This document shows, in pieces, positions 25,389 through 38,119 of a DNA stretch of 64,000 nt. The DNA is taken from NCBI RefSeq assembly GCF_000208865.1, contig NC_018397.1:5547748-5611747 (forward strand), written 5' to 3'. The notes beneath the pieces were generated by a model that worked only from the letters and a program-made list of their open reading frames with translations, made no database searches and had not been told where the DNA came from. The translations under genes were made by a program, and so were the position numbers. How positions within the stretch are numbered: position 1 is the first letter of the stretch; each line of letters starts with the position of its first letter. The stretch is from Neospora caninum Liverpool. Lineage: Eukaryota; Apicomplexa; Conoidasida; Eucoccidiorida; Sarcocystidae.

Positions 25389-28300
25389 GTGTATATATAT
25401 ATATATATATATCTGTGTATATATATACATATATGTGTAGCTATGTGTGAAGAAGTGCATATACGTTTGGGCAGTGCAGATTCCGACCTTTGATTTTCCC
25501 GCTCCGCAGATTCGCACAAGTTCCACTGCTGGCATCAGCGTCGCCGTCAGCACCTGAAAACACAAGGCGCCAAGGGACAGAAAACGGCGAGACGCCGCAT
25601 GGCTTTCTCGCCACAGTGCGCCCAGACGCTGCGTGCATGCGACCTTCTCCGTTGAAGCGCGCATTCGTCAGGATGCACGCGCTTGAAATCTGGAAGACGT
25701 TCGCCTGCCTCGGCGCCGACAAGCGTCGGATGCGACTCCCCTGCGCGCAGCTTCAAAACGCCTTCGCACTGGTGGCTTACACCGGCTGCGGTGACACTGC
25801 GAGGCTTCTACCGAAAGAGAGGTGGATGCCCACATGCACTGAGGCGCACACACATCGGTCTTCCCGCCTCTCTGCACTCATGTCTGTTTGTCATGCGCAA
25901 GAGCGAGCGCGGCGTTGTTCACTCTCCCACGGCGAAACGCCTCCGACTTACGATGTGGTCCAGCCGCATTCCGAGGCCCCTAAGCATTCCGCGAGGGCCT
26001 GACCCTCCGAAGCCTGAATCGGAGAAGCAATCCAAAAGCAGCGGGCGTTCCGCGACTCTTTTCTCCCCTGGCGTTGCTCGAGAAACCCAAGACCCCAAGG
26101 CGCTTCGGCACTGCCCAGACGCTTTCCGACGACTTTCTGCCCCCGCCAACCCACGGCTTGTCGCTTCGATTGAGGGCGAATGAGGAAAAACATGAAACTC
26201 ACCACGCCAAGAATACTCGGCGCTCTCCAGCGGGGGCGGCTCCATTCGTGGGTGGAGTTCCCGGAAGGCGTCCACGAGGTTCCTGCGGCCGAGCAGAAGA
26301 AAAAGACAAAGGGACGGAAACAAAGTATAGGTCGAAGAAAAAAAAAAGGCAGAAAGCGAAAGGGACGGAGAGACCATCACACAACGGACACTTTGCTGCG
26401 TTTGCAGTACGGGGATTGCCAGAAAGAAAAGAGGTCAGCGAGGGCCGAGATGCATCTCAATTCTCAAAAAAGAGCCAACACGGCCTACGCAAAATGCCCA
26501 GAAAAAACACACATATGCCGATGTATACGTTTGTGCGTGCTAGGAACATGCACGTGCATGCTGGTGAATTGCAAACCGAATAAACCTGGACGGAAGCCAG
26601 CGGAGCTTTGCACACAGAGGTGGATACACAAGAAATACACAGCAATGCACATGACGCCTGTGGGCGTCTCAAAGCACCTGCATCCACCCTCCGTACACGA
26701 GACCCTGTATGCCAATCGAGGCACGCACATCCACATCCACATAAAAATATATCGTTATCCTACGTGTGCATACACAGTGCTATGAATCGTGTACCCAGTG
26801 TCTGTATGTCTCGACTTTCTTTTGTATGTCTCCCGAGTGAGAGAGATGGACGGCGCTGGACTCTGATTCTTTCCACGCGAGACATCTCACAGTCTTTCAA
26901 ACACATGCACTGGTCCCACCCTCGCTCGAGGATCGCCCGAAAGCGCCGTCGCTCAGCGTCTGTGCACCCAGCTTGTCCTATGTTGTCCTGACACGCAGCA
27001 AGGAGACATCGCACGTATGCAATCGCGAATGCGCGCGCCCCGTCGGGCGATTCTGGCCACGAATGTCGCTCGCATCGGCGCGACCCCCTTCGCCGCAACA
27101 GACCGATCCGTTTTCGCGGCAAGCCCGCACAAATTTCCCGAAACACCTCAGCAGGTGAGAAGTGAAGGAAACGTGAAACGAGAAGTCGGGAGACGAGAGT
27201 AGAGGAAGCTCAATCAAAGCACGCAAAGCATGCAAAAGGTTGAGAGTCCAGCAGGCAGGTTACCGGATCAATTGTGCCGTCGGCACTTTCGTGGATGACC
27301 GAGCGAAATTGTTCCGGATCCGAAAGGTCGATATCCTCTGGGGCGCTGTAGAGAAGGCGAGAACACCAAAGAACAGAACGCACAGGGAGCAAGCGACGTG
27401 CCAGCCATGGGCGGGAAGGTGATCATGAGCAACGAAGAAAACACGGGAAACGCAGGGGACGTATGGAGCCCCCGGTCCTCTGCTGGATCTGCGTTTAGGC
27501 TTCTCCGTTCGTCGCTACTTCTGCCCGTCCACTACCCCTCCACTCCCCGCCTTCCTTGTTCTCAAGCTCTCCGGCTTACATCCGCATGCATCGACACACA
27601 TTTACATATATACATATATATGTATACATACAGTTATATACGAATATCCATAAATCTACGGGTGTCTGCCTAATTCCCATACGGGTCCCTGAGAGTCACC
27701 AGTGCGCTGTGATGCATGCAGCCAGGCCGGGCGTACCAGTTGAGGTCGCCGACCCAGACCAGGGGCTTCTTCACTGCATGCACAACAGTCCGAGGAAGGA
27801 CACAGGCAACAAAATGGACGCGGAGATGGTCATCTACATGTGCAGGTTTCGAACCATGCCGGCAGAACGAAGGGCGAATGACTGCATCTCTCCCAGAAGT
27901 GACCGGAGGCCTTCACAAGACCATCGGGCTTTTGAGCGCTAAGACGCGTGGCGCCCTGCTCCAACATACATATATATACGCATAAAGATGTATATGTAGA
28001 TACAGATATATTTAAACAGAGAGGTTCACGTGGCGCTGGAAAGACATAACGTCGCCTCCACGTATTCAAAGCGAACTGCACGCATATGCCTGTAAACGTA
28101 GATTTGTATAGGTATATAGGCGGAGTTGTAACTCGCGTTGTGGGGAAAAGACGCACACTGGGTCACGAATTCGAGCATGCGTTCGTCCCAGAGCCGCCTC
28201 CTCTCGAACGACTTGGGCGTGCCGCCGTTGTTGGGGCTGTACCTACAATCACCGAGAGACAACACAGAAGAGGAAGCGCGAGAGATGGAGCGAGAGAAAG

Positions 28301-31300
28301 ACACCAAGAAATGGCATGCATCGGCCGAGGAACCTCCAGCGAATCTCAGAAATGTGGTGCCCGCAAATTGGTGCGCCTATATACACATATATATGTACAG
28401 TGTGTGAGCGCAGTGGAGCTGTGGAATCCGAGTGTACAGAATAGGCAAAAGTGGAACATTTTTGTCTCCTGTGATTCGCACACATCTCCACTGTGGTATA
28501 TCTCTGCCTTCTGAAACGTGGCGCGTGCGAAGGAGGCCGTACGTCGTGAGAACGCAGAACGGACTGAATTCCGCCAGAATGATGCGCCCTTCCTGATGAC
28601 GACAGGCACAGCGAGAAAGCAACATCCCGAGAAAGAAACAGTGCTTGGCTCCACACGCAGATTGTATGTAAACAGTGAAATGCACACAAGAGAGTGGGCA
28701 TACACGCACCTACTTCTACGCACACATCTGTGGCATAAAACCATATGCATGTATGCCTATGGACATGGGTACACAAAGATCTGGTTAAGGATAGATCTGA
28801 CAAAGGTACTCGAGGCGGTTGTGTCTTGTTACGATCTTCGTTCCCGGGGGGGAAAGGAGGGAAGCAGACGCAATGCTGATGTCAAGACCACACACGACAG
28901 CAAATACGAGAAAGCAAACAGGAGCGGGTGAGACGGACGAGGCGGAGTCCGACGGCATAGACGAAAGTCGCAACTGAGAGAGGCAAATCACAAAACAAAG
29001 TGAGCCGCACAGGGAAGACTGAAGAAAATAAGCAGAAAAGCATCAACAACGCCAACAAACGGCGAACGTGAGTGCTTGGCGCAGAAAAGAGACTCAGGGC
29101 CGGGAAAAAAGAGGAGAGATCCACGAGGAGAGAAGAGAAGACAAAGACGAGAAACAAAAGAAGCGAAGAGAAGAGACCACGAGAAGAACGAGAAGAGAAG
29201 CAACGTTCGAGGTCCCACGGGATCGTGTTCGTGTGCTGATCGGCCGTCGAGGGCGAGGTTGTATCGCAGCGAGCGAACCTGCACGGGGACAACGGTAAAC
29301 CAGAGGAAAGGTAAAAGCGCGATAAGAATCAAGGCGGGAGCAGAAGCAAAGACATAAACGTGGAAAAGGAATAAGGAAAATCCGACAGATGTGCGCACTT
29401 GTGCTCGTCTACACGGGTAGATGCGGGATTCTAACCAGTCTGCCGACTTGGCTTCGTCGCCAGCGAAGGCTGTCCGCGCTCTTCCCTATATCCCACTGAT
29501 GTCTCTTTTTCTCGCTGTCTCTCAGCGTCCACGGAGACACATTTTACCGAAGGTGAGGAGGGCGACTCTGCGCGAAACGATTGAGGTGTATTTACACGGA
29601 TTCACGTGTCTGTCGGTCTACGCATTCATGGGTCTATTTACGCACACACCTACGCAGATCTACCTATATCCAGGTATGTATACATAATGTATGTATATAT
29701 AAAACAAAACCTCTATGCCTACATATATATATATATATATATAGTTTATATGTCAATATGGACATGTGTGTACATTTCGGTCGAAACACCACGAATGAAC
29801 TAGCCTTTATGGACGGATGAATCGGCCAGGGAGTGGTTGAAGGTGGTTGGAGTGTAGGTGCGTACCGGGAGGTCGTTTCGAATGAACATCATCTGTCCTG
29901 AACGGAAAAAGAGAACAGGCGACAAGCACGCAATTTGCGAGGTGAGTCTCGCTCGCCCTTTAGCGGCTGAAGAAACGCGACAGAGGCAAATCGAAGCCTT
30001 ACCGCTGTATCGCCAATCAGCCAGCGAGATGAGCAACTTGTGGTCGGGAAGCAGGGTGTTGAGTGCCTCTCTGATTTCCCGCGCCTCCACGCTGCTGACC
30101 TTGTCCGACTCCTTTATCCGCGATCGGTCTCGCGGCATGCCATCGCCGCGCTTTGCGCCTACGCGCCGAAACGCACGAGACACCCCACAAAAAGGACCGG
30201 GTCCGTGTGCGGCGACACGAAGCAGACGCGCGCAAGAGGAAAGTGGAGAAAAGCGAAGTAAGGGAGACTACCGAAAGCGAAGAAAACGAAGAAGAAAGAG
30301 AAGAAGAACGAGAGGCGGAAGAAAGAGAAGAAAAAGAAGAAAGAGATGGAGAAGAAGAAAGGGATGGAGAAGGAGAAAGGGATGGAGAAGAAGAAAGGGA
30401 TGGAGAAGAAGAAAGGGATGGAGAAGAAGAAAGGGATGGAGAAGAAGAAAGGGATGGAGAAGAAGAAAGGGATGGAGAAGAAGAAAGGGATGGAGAAGAA
30501 GAAAGGGATGGAGAAGGAGAAAGGGATGTAAAAGAAAGAGAGGCAGAAAACAGAGATGGAGAAGACGCAGCGAAGAAGAGGGAAATATGGTAGGGCGTAC
30601 CAGGGGGGCCATGAGCCGCCAATTTGACTTCCTGGAGACAGAGGATGTCCTGTACAATTGCATGCGGCAGCAAGCGCGAGGACAAGCTACATGCAGGAAG
30701 CGGTGGAGCTGAAAAAGGAGACGAGGAGCAAGTGACCAAAGCGGACGAACATGGAGGAATACGCCAGGAGCCCAGAGAGGACAGGATGGTAAACCAGAGG
30801 GGAGGAATCAAGGAGCGGCCAAGGACGCAGCCGAGAAAGACTCGCGGGGCACGTGGAAGGCGGATGGGCCAAAGGCGACGGAAAGGTTCAGGAAAAAACG
30901 GAAGAGACAGAGCTCACCGGATTGACCTTCTGGAGAAAACTAGAGAAGTAAAACCACTGGCGAGTGTCTCGAATCCGGGAAGCGATGCTGTTGACATTCC
31001 AGGTGACAATGCTCAAGGGCGCCGTTCGTTTCTGTTCCTGTCTCTTTTCTCGTTCACGCTCGGCCTCCGCGTTTTTCCTCTGTTGTCCCTCTTTCGCCTG
31101 CGGGCCGTCCGAAGGAGACGCCTCGGAACAGGAAAGAGCCGAGCCAATCGAAGTAGAGAGAAAAACCGAGACAGAAGAGCCGGAGGGAGAAGCACGGGAG
31201 GAAGAAGGAAACGCGGGATGTGCTGCGCTGTGTTTTTCTATGTCTACTCCAGGAGGGCCTTCAGCCTCCTCTTCTCCCCTTGCTGCTTTCTGTGCTCTTT

Positions 31301-31310
31301 GGACAGGCAT
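24723..31310 (-). CDS. APE: AP endonuclease, ExoIII/APE family
   Basis: Fifteen exons, 5' to 3' on minus: 31310-30918, 30649-30601, 30158-30003, 29897-29866, 29278-29219, 28592-28543, 28242-28157, 27773-27737, 27345-27264, 26987-26920, 26282-26203, 26013-25952, 25553-25488 and 25046-24723, with every phase matching. That list holds 14 blocks and gives 514 residues. It cuts DNA 5' to abasic sites in base-excision repair. Family motifs appear in order: WNVNS (104-108), DILCLQEVK (E138), YSG, HEHD, EGRIILAEF, YSPNNG (Y248), WVGDLN (D285, N287), RLDH (D383) and GSDHC (D414, H415). All catalytic positions are kept. The roughly 100-residue head is low-complexity. The tail has a PIP-like box, SRLDAFF (454-460), and a SUMO-interaction-like IVISDSSDEE (482-491). 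The start was placed at 31310; upstream translation is only pyrimidine-tract sequence. Several donors are GTACG(C/G); the donor at 25487 is GTCGGA. Confidence 0.9.
25350..25430. repeat. TA/TG microsatellite in APE intron
   Basis: TA runs interrupted by CTGTG units, inside the last intron of the AP endonuclease gene. Confidence 0.9.
30346..30531. repeat. Ten-copy 18-bp tandem repeat in APE intron
   Basis: The plus-strand unit is ATGGAGAAGAAGAAAGGG, repeated ten times head to tail with rare G-for-A changes. On the transcribed (minus) strand it is pyrimidine-rich and lies in the AP endonuclease intron between exons 30649-30601 and 30158-30003. It yields artificial MEKKKG-repeat frames on plus and Ser/Pro/Leu repeats on minus. 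Confidence 0.95.
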
Positions 31311-32475
31311 TGTGGCTGTTTTTCTCCGCGGCGAGCGTCTTCGCTCGCCGCCCGAAGCGCGCGAAGAAGGCTCAGCGCACGAGGTAGACAGACGAGAAAA
31401 TGGATAGGCGCATGCAGGAGAGAGGGAGGAATAGATGGAAGAAGAGAGGGACGGAGAGATGGTACGAGAGAGAGAAGGAGGCAGAGATGAGAGGCAGAGA
31501 CACAGGGTGGGAGAGTGCGGAAAGGCCGAGAGAGGAGAGGCAAAAGGGAGGAAGAGGGCGAGCCTGCGCGGAGCAAACTTGTAGAAAGGCGATTCTGCGA
31601 GGGGAAAAGAGCGAGATAACGCCGAGTCGGCGTGGACAAAAGAAGGAACGAAACCTAGAGGCCGCATAGATGAACAAGACAGGCGCGGGAGACAACAGGG
31701 ACAGGACGGGAAACAGAACGGCCAGAACAGACACACAGAAAACAAGCAGATAGTCCAGCGGCAGGAAAACGAGACGGAGACGAAGAGAACGGGTGAAGAC
31801 GAGAGAGACATAGGAAGAGAGGCGACATAAACGTAGAGAGAAAGAGAGTGGCGAGGGCAAAGAAGGCGAACGCAAGACACGCGAGTTGCGCCCAGCGAGA
31901 GAGATTGAGACAGAGACTCGGCGGCTGTCGACACAATTTTCTAGGGAAAGACACCGCACGAGGCGCGAGGGGATAAGTAGCTCTGGGGAATTGCGTTTGG
32001 TTTGCTCCAAAGACATGTTTACACACCGCAACGGGAGATCTTGACTCGTGCCCCTTGCAGCAGGCCCTCCGGTGTCGCGACACTTGACGGGGCCCCGGCG
32101 CGCGAAGAGCGACCAGAGAAGCTCAAGTCTCGCCAGCCTTTCCTGATTGCATTTCTAGAGAAACAGCCGGACTCAAAAGTGCTTCATTCCTCGAAAGAAA
32201 AAGGAAGTCCAGTCTCGACGCCGGCTTTTCGCTCTTCTCCACGCAGAGGGCGTGCGCTGTTTCGCACACCGGGGGATAGGTCCAGACCTCCTGCACACTC
32301 GACAACAGCAGGCGCGAACGCGCTTCTCTCGGTTGTTTACTGCCAGGAAAAAGGCACAGCCCTGCCACGCAGAACGCAGACAGAAAAACAAGACGTGGGA
32401 AGAACCCAGAAAACTCGGCGTAAAGCAGCGCTCTCCTCAGCCCGGTGTCTTCTGACCTCGCCGTTTTTTCACTGC
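31311..32475. other. Divergent spacer between APE and bS18-like gene
   Basis: A 1.2 kb stretch between two divergent starts that should hold both promoters and 5' UTRs. The minus strand is strongly pyrimidine-rich from about 31400 to 31900, as expected of a 5' UTR in this group. I could not single out a promoter motif. Confidence 0.5.
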
Positions 32476-33060
32476 ATGCGTTTTGTTTACCTGCATCTTC
32501 CAGTGCGAAACCTTTCCGCAGGTCTAGAAGACGCGCAGCTGAGGCAGCGGGCTCAACAGCAGCGTTCTCTCCGCCGTGCTCCTCTCTTTTCATCTTCCCT
32601 GTCACAGTGCATCCGCGGCTACCTGGCGGTTCAGGAGCGCGTGCTGGCGGGTTGGAAATTCGTTGACTTCGTGACTCCAAACGCAAGATCGCAGACGAGA
32701 GGACGTACCAGCCCCAGACGCCGGCATTATATGGCGACGAATCGGCAGGTAGCTACTGAGATATATACCTAACTCGAGGTTCCCATTCACTAGATCTTCG
32801 ATCCCTAACTATATATATATATATATATATAATTGCGTATGCATATATGTATACATGTGTCTCCATGGGTGCGAGGTAGGGGGACAGGGTCACACGAGTT
32901 GTTCACATTGGGTCTCCTGGTACTGCGAAGAGAGAGAGCTGAGCACACACGGTTTTTGTGTCCTTTTCCGCTCCAGATCGGCGGCGCAAAAGCGACAGCG
33001 ATAAAGAGGCTACATCGACTGAGTCGAGAATGGCTAAAGCGACTCCTATTGAAACCCTAA
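32476..33060 (+). CDS. bS18-like organellar ribosomal protein
   Basis: Two exons, 32476-32748 and 32977-33060, give 118 residues. The intron has donor GTAGCT, a TA run, and a good acceptor after a pyrimidine tract (ending 32976). Small-subunit protein bS18 has the pattern GRxxPRR, eight residues, Q, then AIKRAR. This protein reads GRTSPRR, RHYMATNR, Q, then AKATAIKRLHRL across the splice junction, with the same spacing up to the Q and only a small shift after it. The first 45 residues are basic and Ser/Leu/Arg-rich, as in a mitochondrial presequence, so a mitoribosome role is inferred; the apicoplast ribosome is the alternative. The frame stays open upstream of 32476, so a longer N-terminus is possible. 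It overlaps an open minus frame that lacks splice support. Confidence 0.6.
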
Positions 33061-33727
33061 ATCGAAATACGCGGCCATGCTTGAAGTGCGGAGGGGCAAA
33101 CTCGAGTACGAGACAGAACGGGAGGCGATTCTGTTTCTTCGATTCGAATTCGCGACACCCGACAAAAGGGGCCGAAACAGAAATGTTGGCTGTGTCGCCA
33201 TCTCGTGCTCGGTGCGACGGCAAGAAAACGTGTGCACAATGCATGCATGCGTCTCTATATAAGCATACCCATACAGTTGCACATGCATACACAAGTCTTC
33301 CAAACAACATGTACAGCATAGACATGGATCTGTGTAGGCTGCGTGCTGTGTTTTCGGTTACATATATACGACTCCCTAACAAACGCCTGAACTGCATGCA
33401 CTTTATCGAAAAACGGGGACTGTTCATGGAAAAAACAACCGGACGCGATTGTGTGTGCAGTTGCACACGCCATACACGGTTACAGAATGACGTAAAATCT
33501 TCACACCTCTACAACTAAAAACCCACTAGTACAGAAACGGTCTTCGCACACGTGGACAATTATTCACAGAGGTAAAAGAGGCTTCTCTCCGCCGCCCTGC
33601 ACTTCAAAGACGAGAACATGATCGACGCATATCTGTATACGCACGTGGATGTGCACACACAACACTCCAGTATACAAGCACGCATGCACATGTGAAGTCG
33701 CCTCTTCCCCCAAGTCGTCGCCCAGCA
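33061..33727. other. Convergent 3' spacer
   Basis: The 3' ends of the bS18-like gene and the unidentified membrane-protein gene face each other here. Only GTATATAT/TGCATGCA-type sequence is seen, with no coding call. Confidence 0.6.
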
Positions 33728-34750
33728 CTAAAAAGCCCACGGTGAGAGCTTAATGGTGACCTGTCAATTCTCAGTTCTGGAGCAAAGTTGTACAGCGACG
33801 AGCGGAGGGACGACGAATGAGAGAAGACAGAAGACCAACGAGACAGGGCTGGCAACTGGTTCTCTTTGAAAAGCGCCTTCGGATTCTTGTCCCTTTCTCG
33901 CGGACTCGTTCTCCCTCCCTGTCGCCTCTCTCTGCTCTCCCCCCATTCACGCCGAAACGAAAAACTCGACGACGGAGTTGCGAACAGGGGTAGAGGGCGC
34001 CGCGCACGCGCAGAAGCGAGACCAGCAAAAAGGAAGGGATCGGGGACGGCCGGAAACGGCGGAAGAGGACGGCAAAGACAAAGAACGAGGGCAGAGGACA
34101 GGAAGGGGGGCGAGGAGAAAAGAGACGCGGGACTCACGTTGAAAACCCGCATCAAAACGAGAGAGGCGAGGGATTGCGAAGAAGTGGGCACGAAGCAAGG
34201 GCCCTCCACTGCGGTCGCGACCACGCAGGGAGACAAAAACAAAAGGGCGGAAAAAATCGGAGACAACGGCACGAAACGAGTCACGTTGACGTCAGCAGTT
34301 CCAGAATAACGTACCTATACGGGTGTGCATGGCTGCAGGGCTATATACACGTGAATATGCAAATGTGCGTGTGGCTACACTCCTCGACACACACAGGACC
34401 GGAAAACCCGACGCCGAGCGCAAAGGCGCGCTGGTTTCGGCTCGAACCGCCTTTGCACGCCAGGCCACGGAAGCCCGCGCGTGGAAAGCGCGACAAGCTA
34501 CGAACTGGAGAGTGAGAAAATCCGCTAAACAACGAGGTCTGTGTGCATTCTGTGGACGAAATGCAAGCAGCAAAATCGGCGGGAACAACCGAACGGATGC
34601 AGAGACGAAGCACTCACTGTGTGTCGCGGGAGGAACGCGCACAAAACTGTGTGGAACCTAACTAGGAGATCTCTACAAGAGAGGGCATCGAGAGGCTCCA
34701 GAGGGGTGCGTCCCGCGCCTCCAGTCGGCGTCCTCAAACGCCCTGGATAC
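33728..34750 (-). CDS. Unidentified membrane protein, C-terminal exons
   Basis: Three linked exons, 5' to 3' on minus: 34750-34618, 34314-34138 and 33760-33728. The first two end in GTGAGT donors and are phase-matched. The visible C-terminal 113 residues include a hydrophobic segment, PIFSALLFLSPCVVATAV, and end LSPWAF. I do not recognise the family. The first listed exon needs two bases from an upstream exon, which must lie between 34750 and the transportin stop at 35141; I could not fix it. The opposite strand is also open in the middle exon, so this is a moderate call based on splice signals and phase. Confidence 0.4.
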
Positions 34751-35140
34751 CTGAGCGCCGGCGCCCGCGTCCCTGTCGCCTCACCCGCATGTAGGATTCA
34801 GATACACAAATGCTGTGCAAATGCGCTTCGTACACGCGCTGGCCGCTGACCTCTGGACGAGGTGCGAATTTGCCAGGCCGGATCGCTTTGCTCCCCCGCA
34901 AAACTGGTGCATGCACACCTACATCCGGTTCCCCGGCGCAGTCCACACACACGCATCTGGAGACGTGCACACATATGCATGAAAACGTGGAACGCGACCG
35001 ACACCTCTACACAGACGTAGAGAGATACAGGCGTCAGCACCTTTTTGTCTGAGACGCTCAGCTGCGAGGCACGGACGCGTACCGACGCGCGCCCAGCGGC
35101 TCTTTGTGCATGCACATCTGCCCGCGCGGGGAAACTGAAA

Positions 35141-38081
35141 TTAGGAGTGGGTGTTCATGTTCGGAAGACTCCCTGCTGGCTGCGGGCCAGCAGAGAAGAA
35201 GCGCAGCTGGACGGCCTGCTGCATGGGCGGAGGCAGGAAGGGGGAAGCGGTCTGTGTCGTGTCGTGGAGAGCCCGCCACTGATCTGGATATTTTCGGCTC
35301 AACGCTGCATGGGGAACCAGGGACACGACTTTTCGCGGAAAGGTGAGACACCGAAGCAGTCACAACACGCGCACATCCACCCCCACAAGCTTTTGCTTCC
35401 ATCTGTGCACACAGGCACACGCTACGCGTTTCCCCATTGATACAGAAAGGGAGGAGGGGACATATGTGGACGTACAGATGAAGAAGTGGAGACACCCTCG
35501 CAACCCACGCTGGTTTCAAAGACTGTTGTTTCCTTCTTGCCACGACGTCCATCTGCATGCGCCTGCAAAACACGTCTCTGCAGCGATACCTAGTCCTTGT
35601 TCAATGCACCCCTCTACAACTGACCCACAGAAACACTTGCATCTATAAATAAACAATTATATATCAGTATATATATATATGCATATACATGTATTGTTTA
35701 ATAAAGGTGCACGCCTGGGAGTGGAGAGACACGCGGGTGCATGCAGCGCGGTACCTTGAAGGACAATTGCGAATTTCTGGTTCAGCTTTTCCGGGCAAGG
35801 CTGGAAGGCGAGCATGCAGAAGACAAGTTCGTACAGACAGTCCCTGCATCCTTCAGGATTGAGCTCGATCAGAGAGCAAATGCCTGAGAATCGGGAAAGG
35901 CAGTCAGCAAACCACAAAGCGGCAGAGAGCGAAACCAACTGTATCCACCTGTGGACAAGAGACACTCGCCATGGCAAGCCAGCGTTTCGCACGACACACA
36001 GTTGCAGGGCGTTCGAAGACACGGGGCACACCTTCCTCGCCAGAGCATATATATGTACATATATATGTATATATATGTATATGTATATATATGTATACAG
36101 ATGTATGTATGTATAAAACTTCCTTGTAGGGATGCATGCGGAGGAAGATGAAATGATGAACACACCAAAACAGGCACCTCTGTGGATCCCGCCTGGACAG
36201 AGGAGGGGCGACAAACGTGCTGGGAGGCGTGACCGCCAACTGCATCTCGCCTTTCCACGAGAAGAGCGCTCGCGGTGGAGAGCATAGAAAAAGACGAATC
36301 GCGCATTTGAGCAGAGAGAAACTGAGGAAGGGCCGTACCGTCGAATCCGTTCGCCTTCTCCTCGTCGTTCTTCGCGTGACGCATGATGATGCACCACTGC
36401 TGCAAAAAGTCGCCCAGGTGAGGCGCGAGCTTCGCAGGACAGACGATTCCAAGTCGCCCCTGGACACACATCCGCGCCGAAAACAGAGACAGGCGTCCGA
36501 GAGGCAGAACGACACCCGCTCAGGAGCGAGAGGGGAACAGGGTCAGAGCGACTGCCCGTAGCGAAACAGAAGAGAGACGCTTATCGGGCTCTTCCCAGAG
36601 TGGTCGGGGAAAACCCCGAACCCGCGAGGCAGATACACTGATATACACGGCAGCCTGTCGCCTCGGCTCAAACGTGCGCGCGCCGACGTCTTCCAGGCTC
36701 GTCAGAGGCTCCAGCGGGAACTCAGAGGCCAGCGAGGGGCGGTGAGGCGCCGCGCGCAAAAAAAGGTGGATGGGAACTTACCAGGGAAATGGAGACATTT
36801 TGGAGGAGTGAGCGATGCAGTTCCGGGCAGTTGACGATGCCGATGAGTTTGGAGGCGATGTTGTCGACGTGGGGCTCGATGAATTGCGGCTCTGCGCGAA
36901 GGGCCAACTCGCCGATCGCCCAGCCTGCGTTGTTCTGCACGCTCGTCGCGTGGTGCAAAAGGTGCTCAGACAGCTGCAACACGGAAAGCATAGCACGAGA
37001 AAAGGATTCGCATCCGCCACAAGCTGCTTTGCACGCTTCTGCGCGTCCCTATATGTGGCGAAACGCACACTGGAGACCTCGGTTTGTCTTCGCCAAGGCT
37101 TGAAACTGTGTTTCGTTGTGGTTCTTCCGCCTCGGCCAGCGCACCCACACGCCGCGCTTTTTCGCATTTGCCCACGACAGGCGCGCCGGCGGTTCAAGTT
37201 TTTCCGGTTGCCCCGTCTCTGGACGTTTTCCAGACGCCAAGTTTTGTCGCCTTACAATCGGCATGAGGACAGCCAGGTGGGGCTGGAGAAACTTGACGCA
37301 GTGCTTGGAGAGGTCGCCGACGAGAGCGAAGGACGACTGCAGCATGCCGGCCGAAGAGTCTTGGCAGCAGCGCACCAGCAGCGGAAGGAAGTTCAAGTTC
37401 TGGTGCGCCAAGAGCTCGCACATCTCCGGGCCGAGAGCCTCCGTGACGCCGCTCAAGAGGTCCAGGCAGGACTCGATCAAATCCCTCGACGGGCGTTCTG
37501 CCTGGAAAAGACACAAAACGCGACAGCGCCACAACCCACCCTGAGAAAGACAAGACGCAAACGACGCGGCCTCGAAGCAGAGCGAAGAGCAAGAAGGGGA
37601 GACGTTTCAACGGCCCGAGAGGTGAAACTGAGACCGAGAACCGAAAGACGCGCTCCACGTTCGACGGGAGCGTACCTGCTCGCCCTTCTCGAATCGGTCG
37701 ACTTGCGTGAGAGACTCCATGAGAATCCACACACAGCGCTCAGTGACCGCTTGAGCGTACGGCACAAAATCTGCAGAGAAAAAGAGCAAACACAAGGGCG
37801 TACACGCTCACAACCGAGAAAGGCCGTCTGCGCGCGGTGGAAACGACGCGAGACTGGGGCCCAGACAGCCGTGCAAAGAACCGGATTCGCATGAGCGGGA
37901 AAACCGGAGCACGGAGACGCGAGGCGAAGCGCCACTCCGGCCATTCCAAACACCACTCTGAGGAGAAAGCATCAAGCCTTGACGATTTGTGGCGAGACCA
38001 CAATACAGGAACAAGGGTTACACACAAAAACAGCTGTTGCATGTGACTGTCTCACTCCGCATGTATCCATCCCTGCACGCA

Positions 38082-38119
<38 letters not shown>

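Noticed and set aside
27017..27202. Plus frame ending at a GTGAGA-like site
   Set aside because: It lies in an intron of the AP endonuclease gene on minus and has no partner exons on plus.
27846..27862. T-loop-like GGTTTCGAACC, possible tRNA
   Set aside because: No D arm, anticodon arm or acceptor stem can be formed around it.
29858..30712. Long plus frames with Lys/Glu/Arg repeats and matching minus Ser/Pro/Leu repeats
   Set aside because: They are created by the 18-bp tandem array inside an AP endonuclease intron; the minus exons on each side are fixed by homology.
31311..31934. Upstream extension of the AP endonuclease first exon
   Set aside because: The sequence is pyrimidine-tract Ser/Leu/Pro translation; coding-like sequence starts at the ATG at 31310. 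Not excluded by proof.
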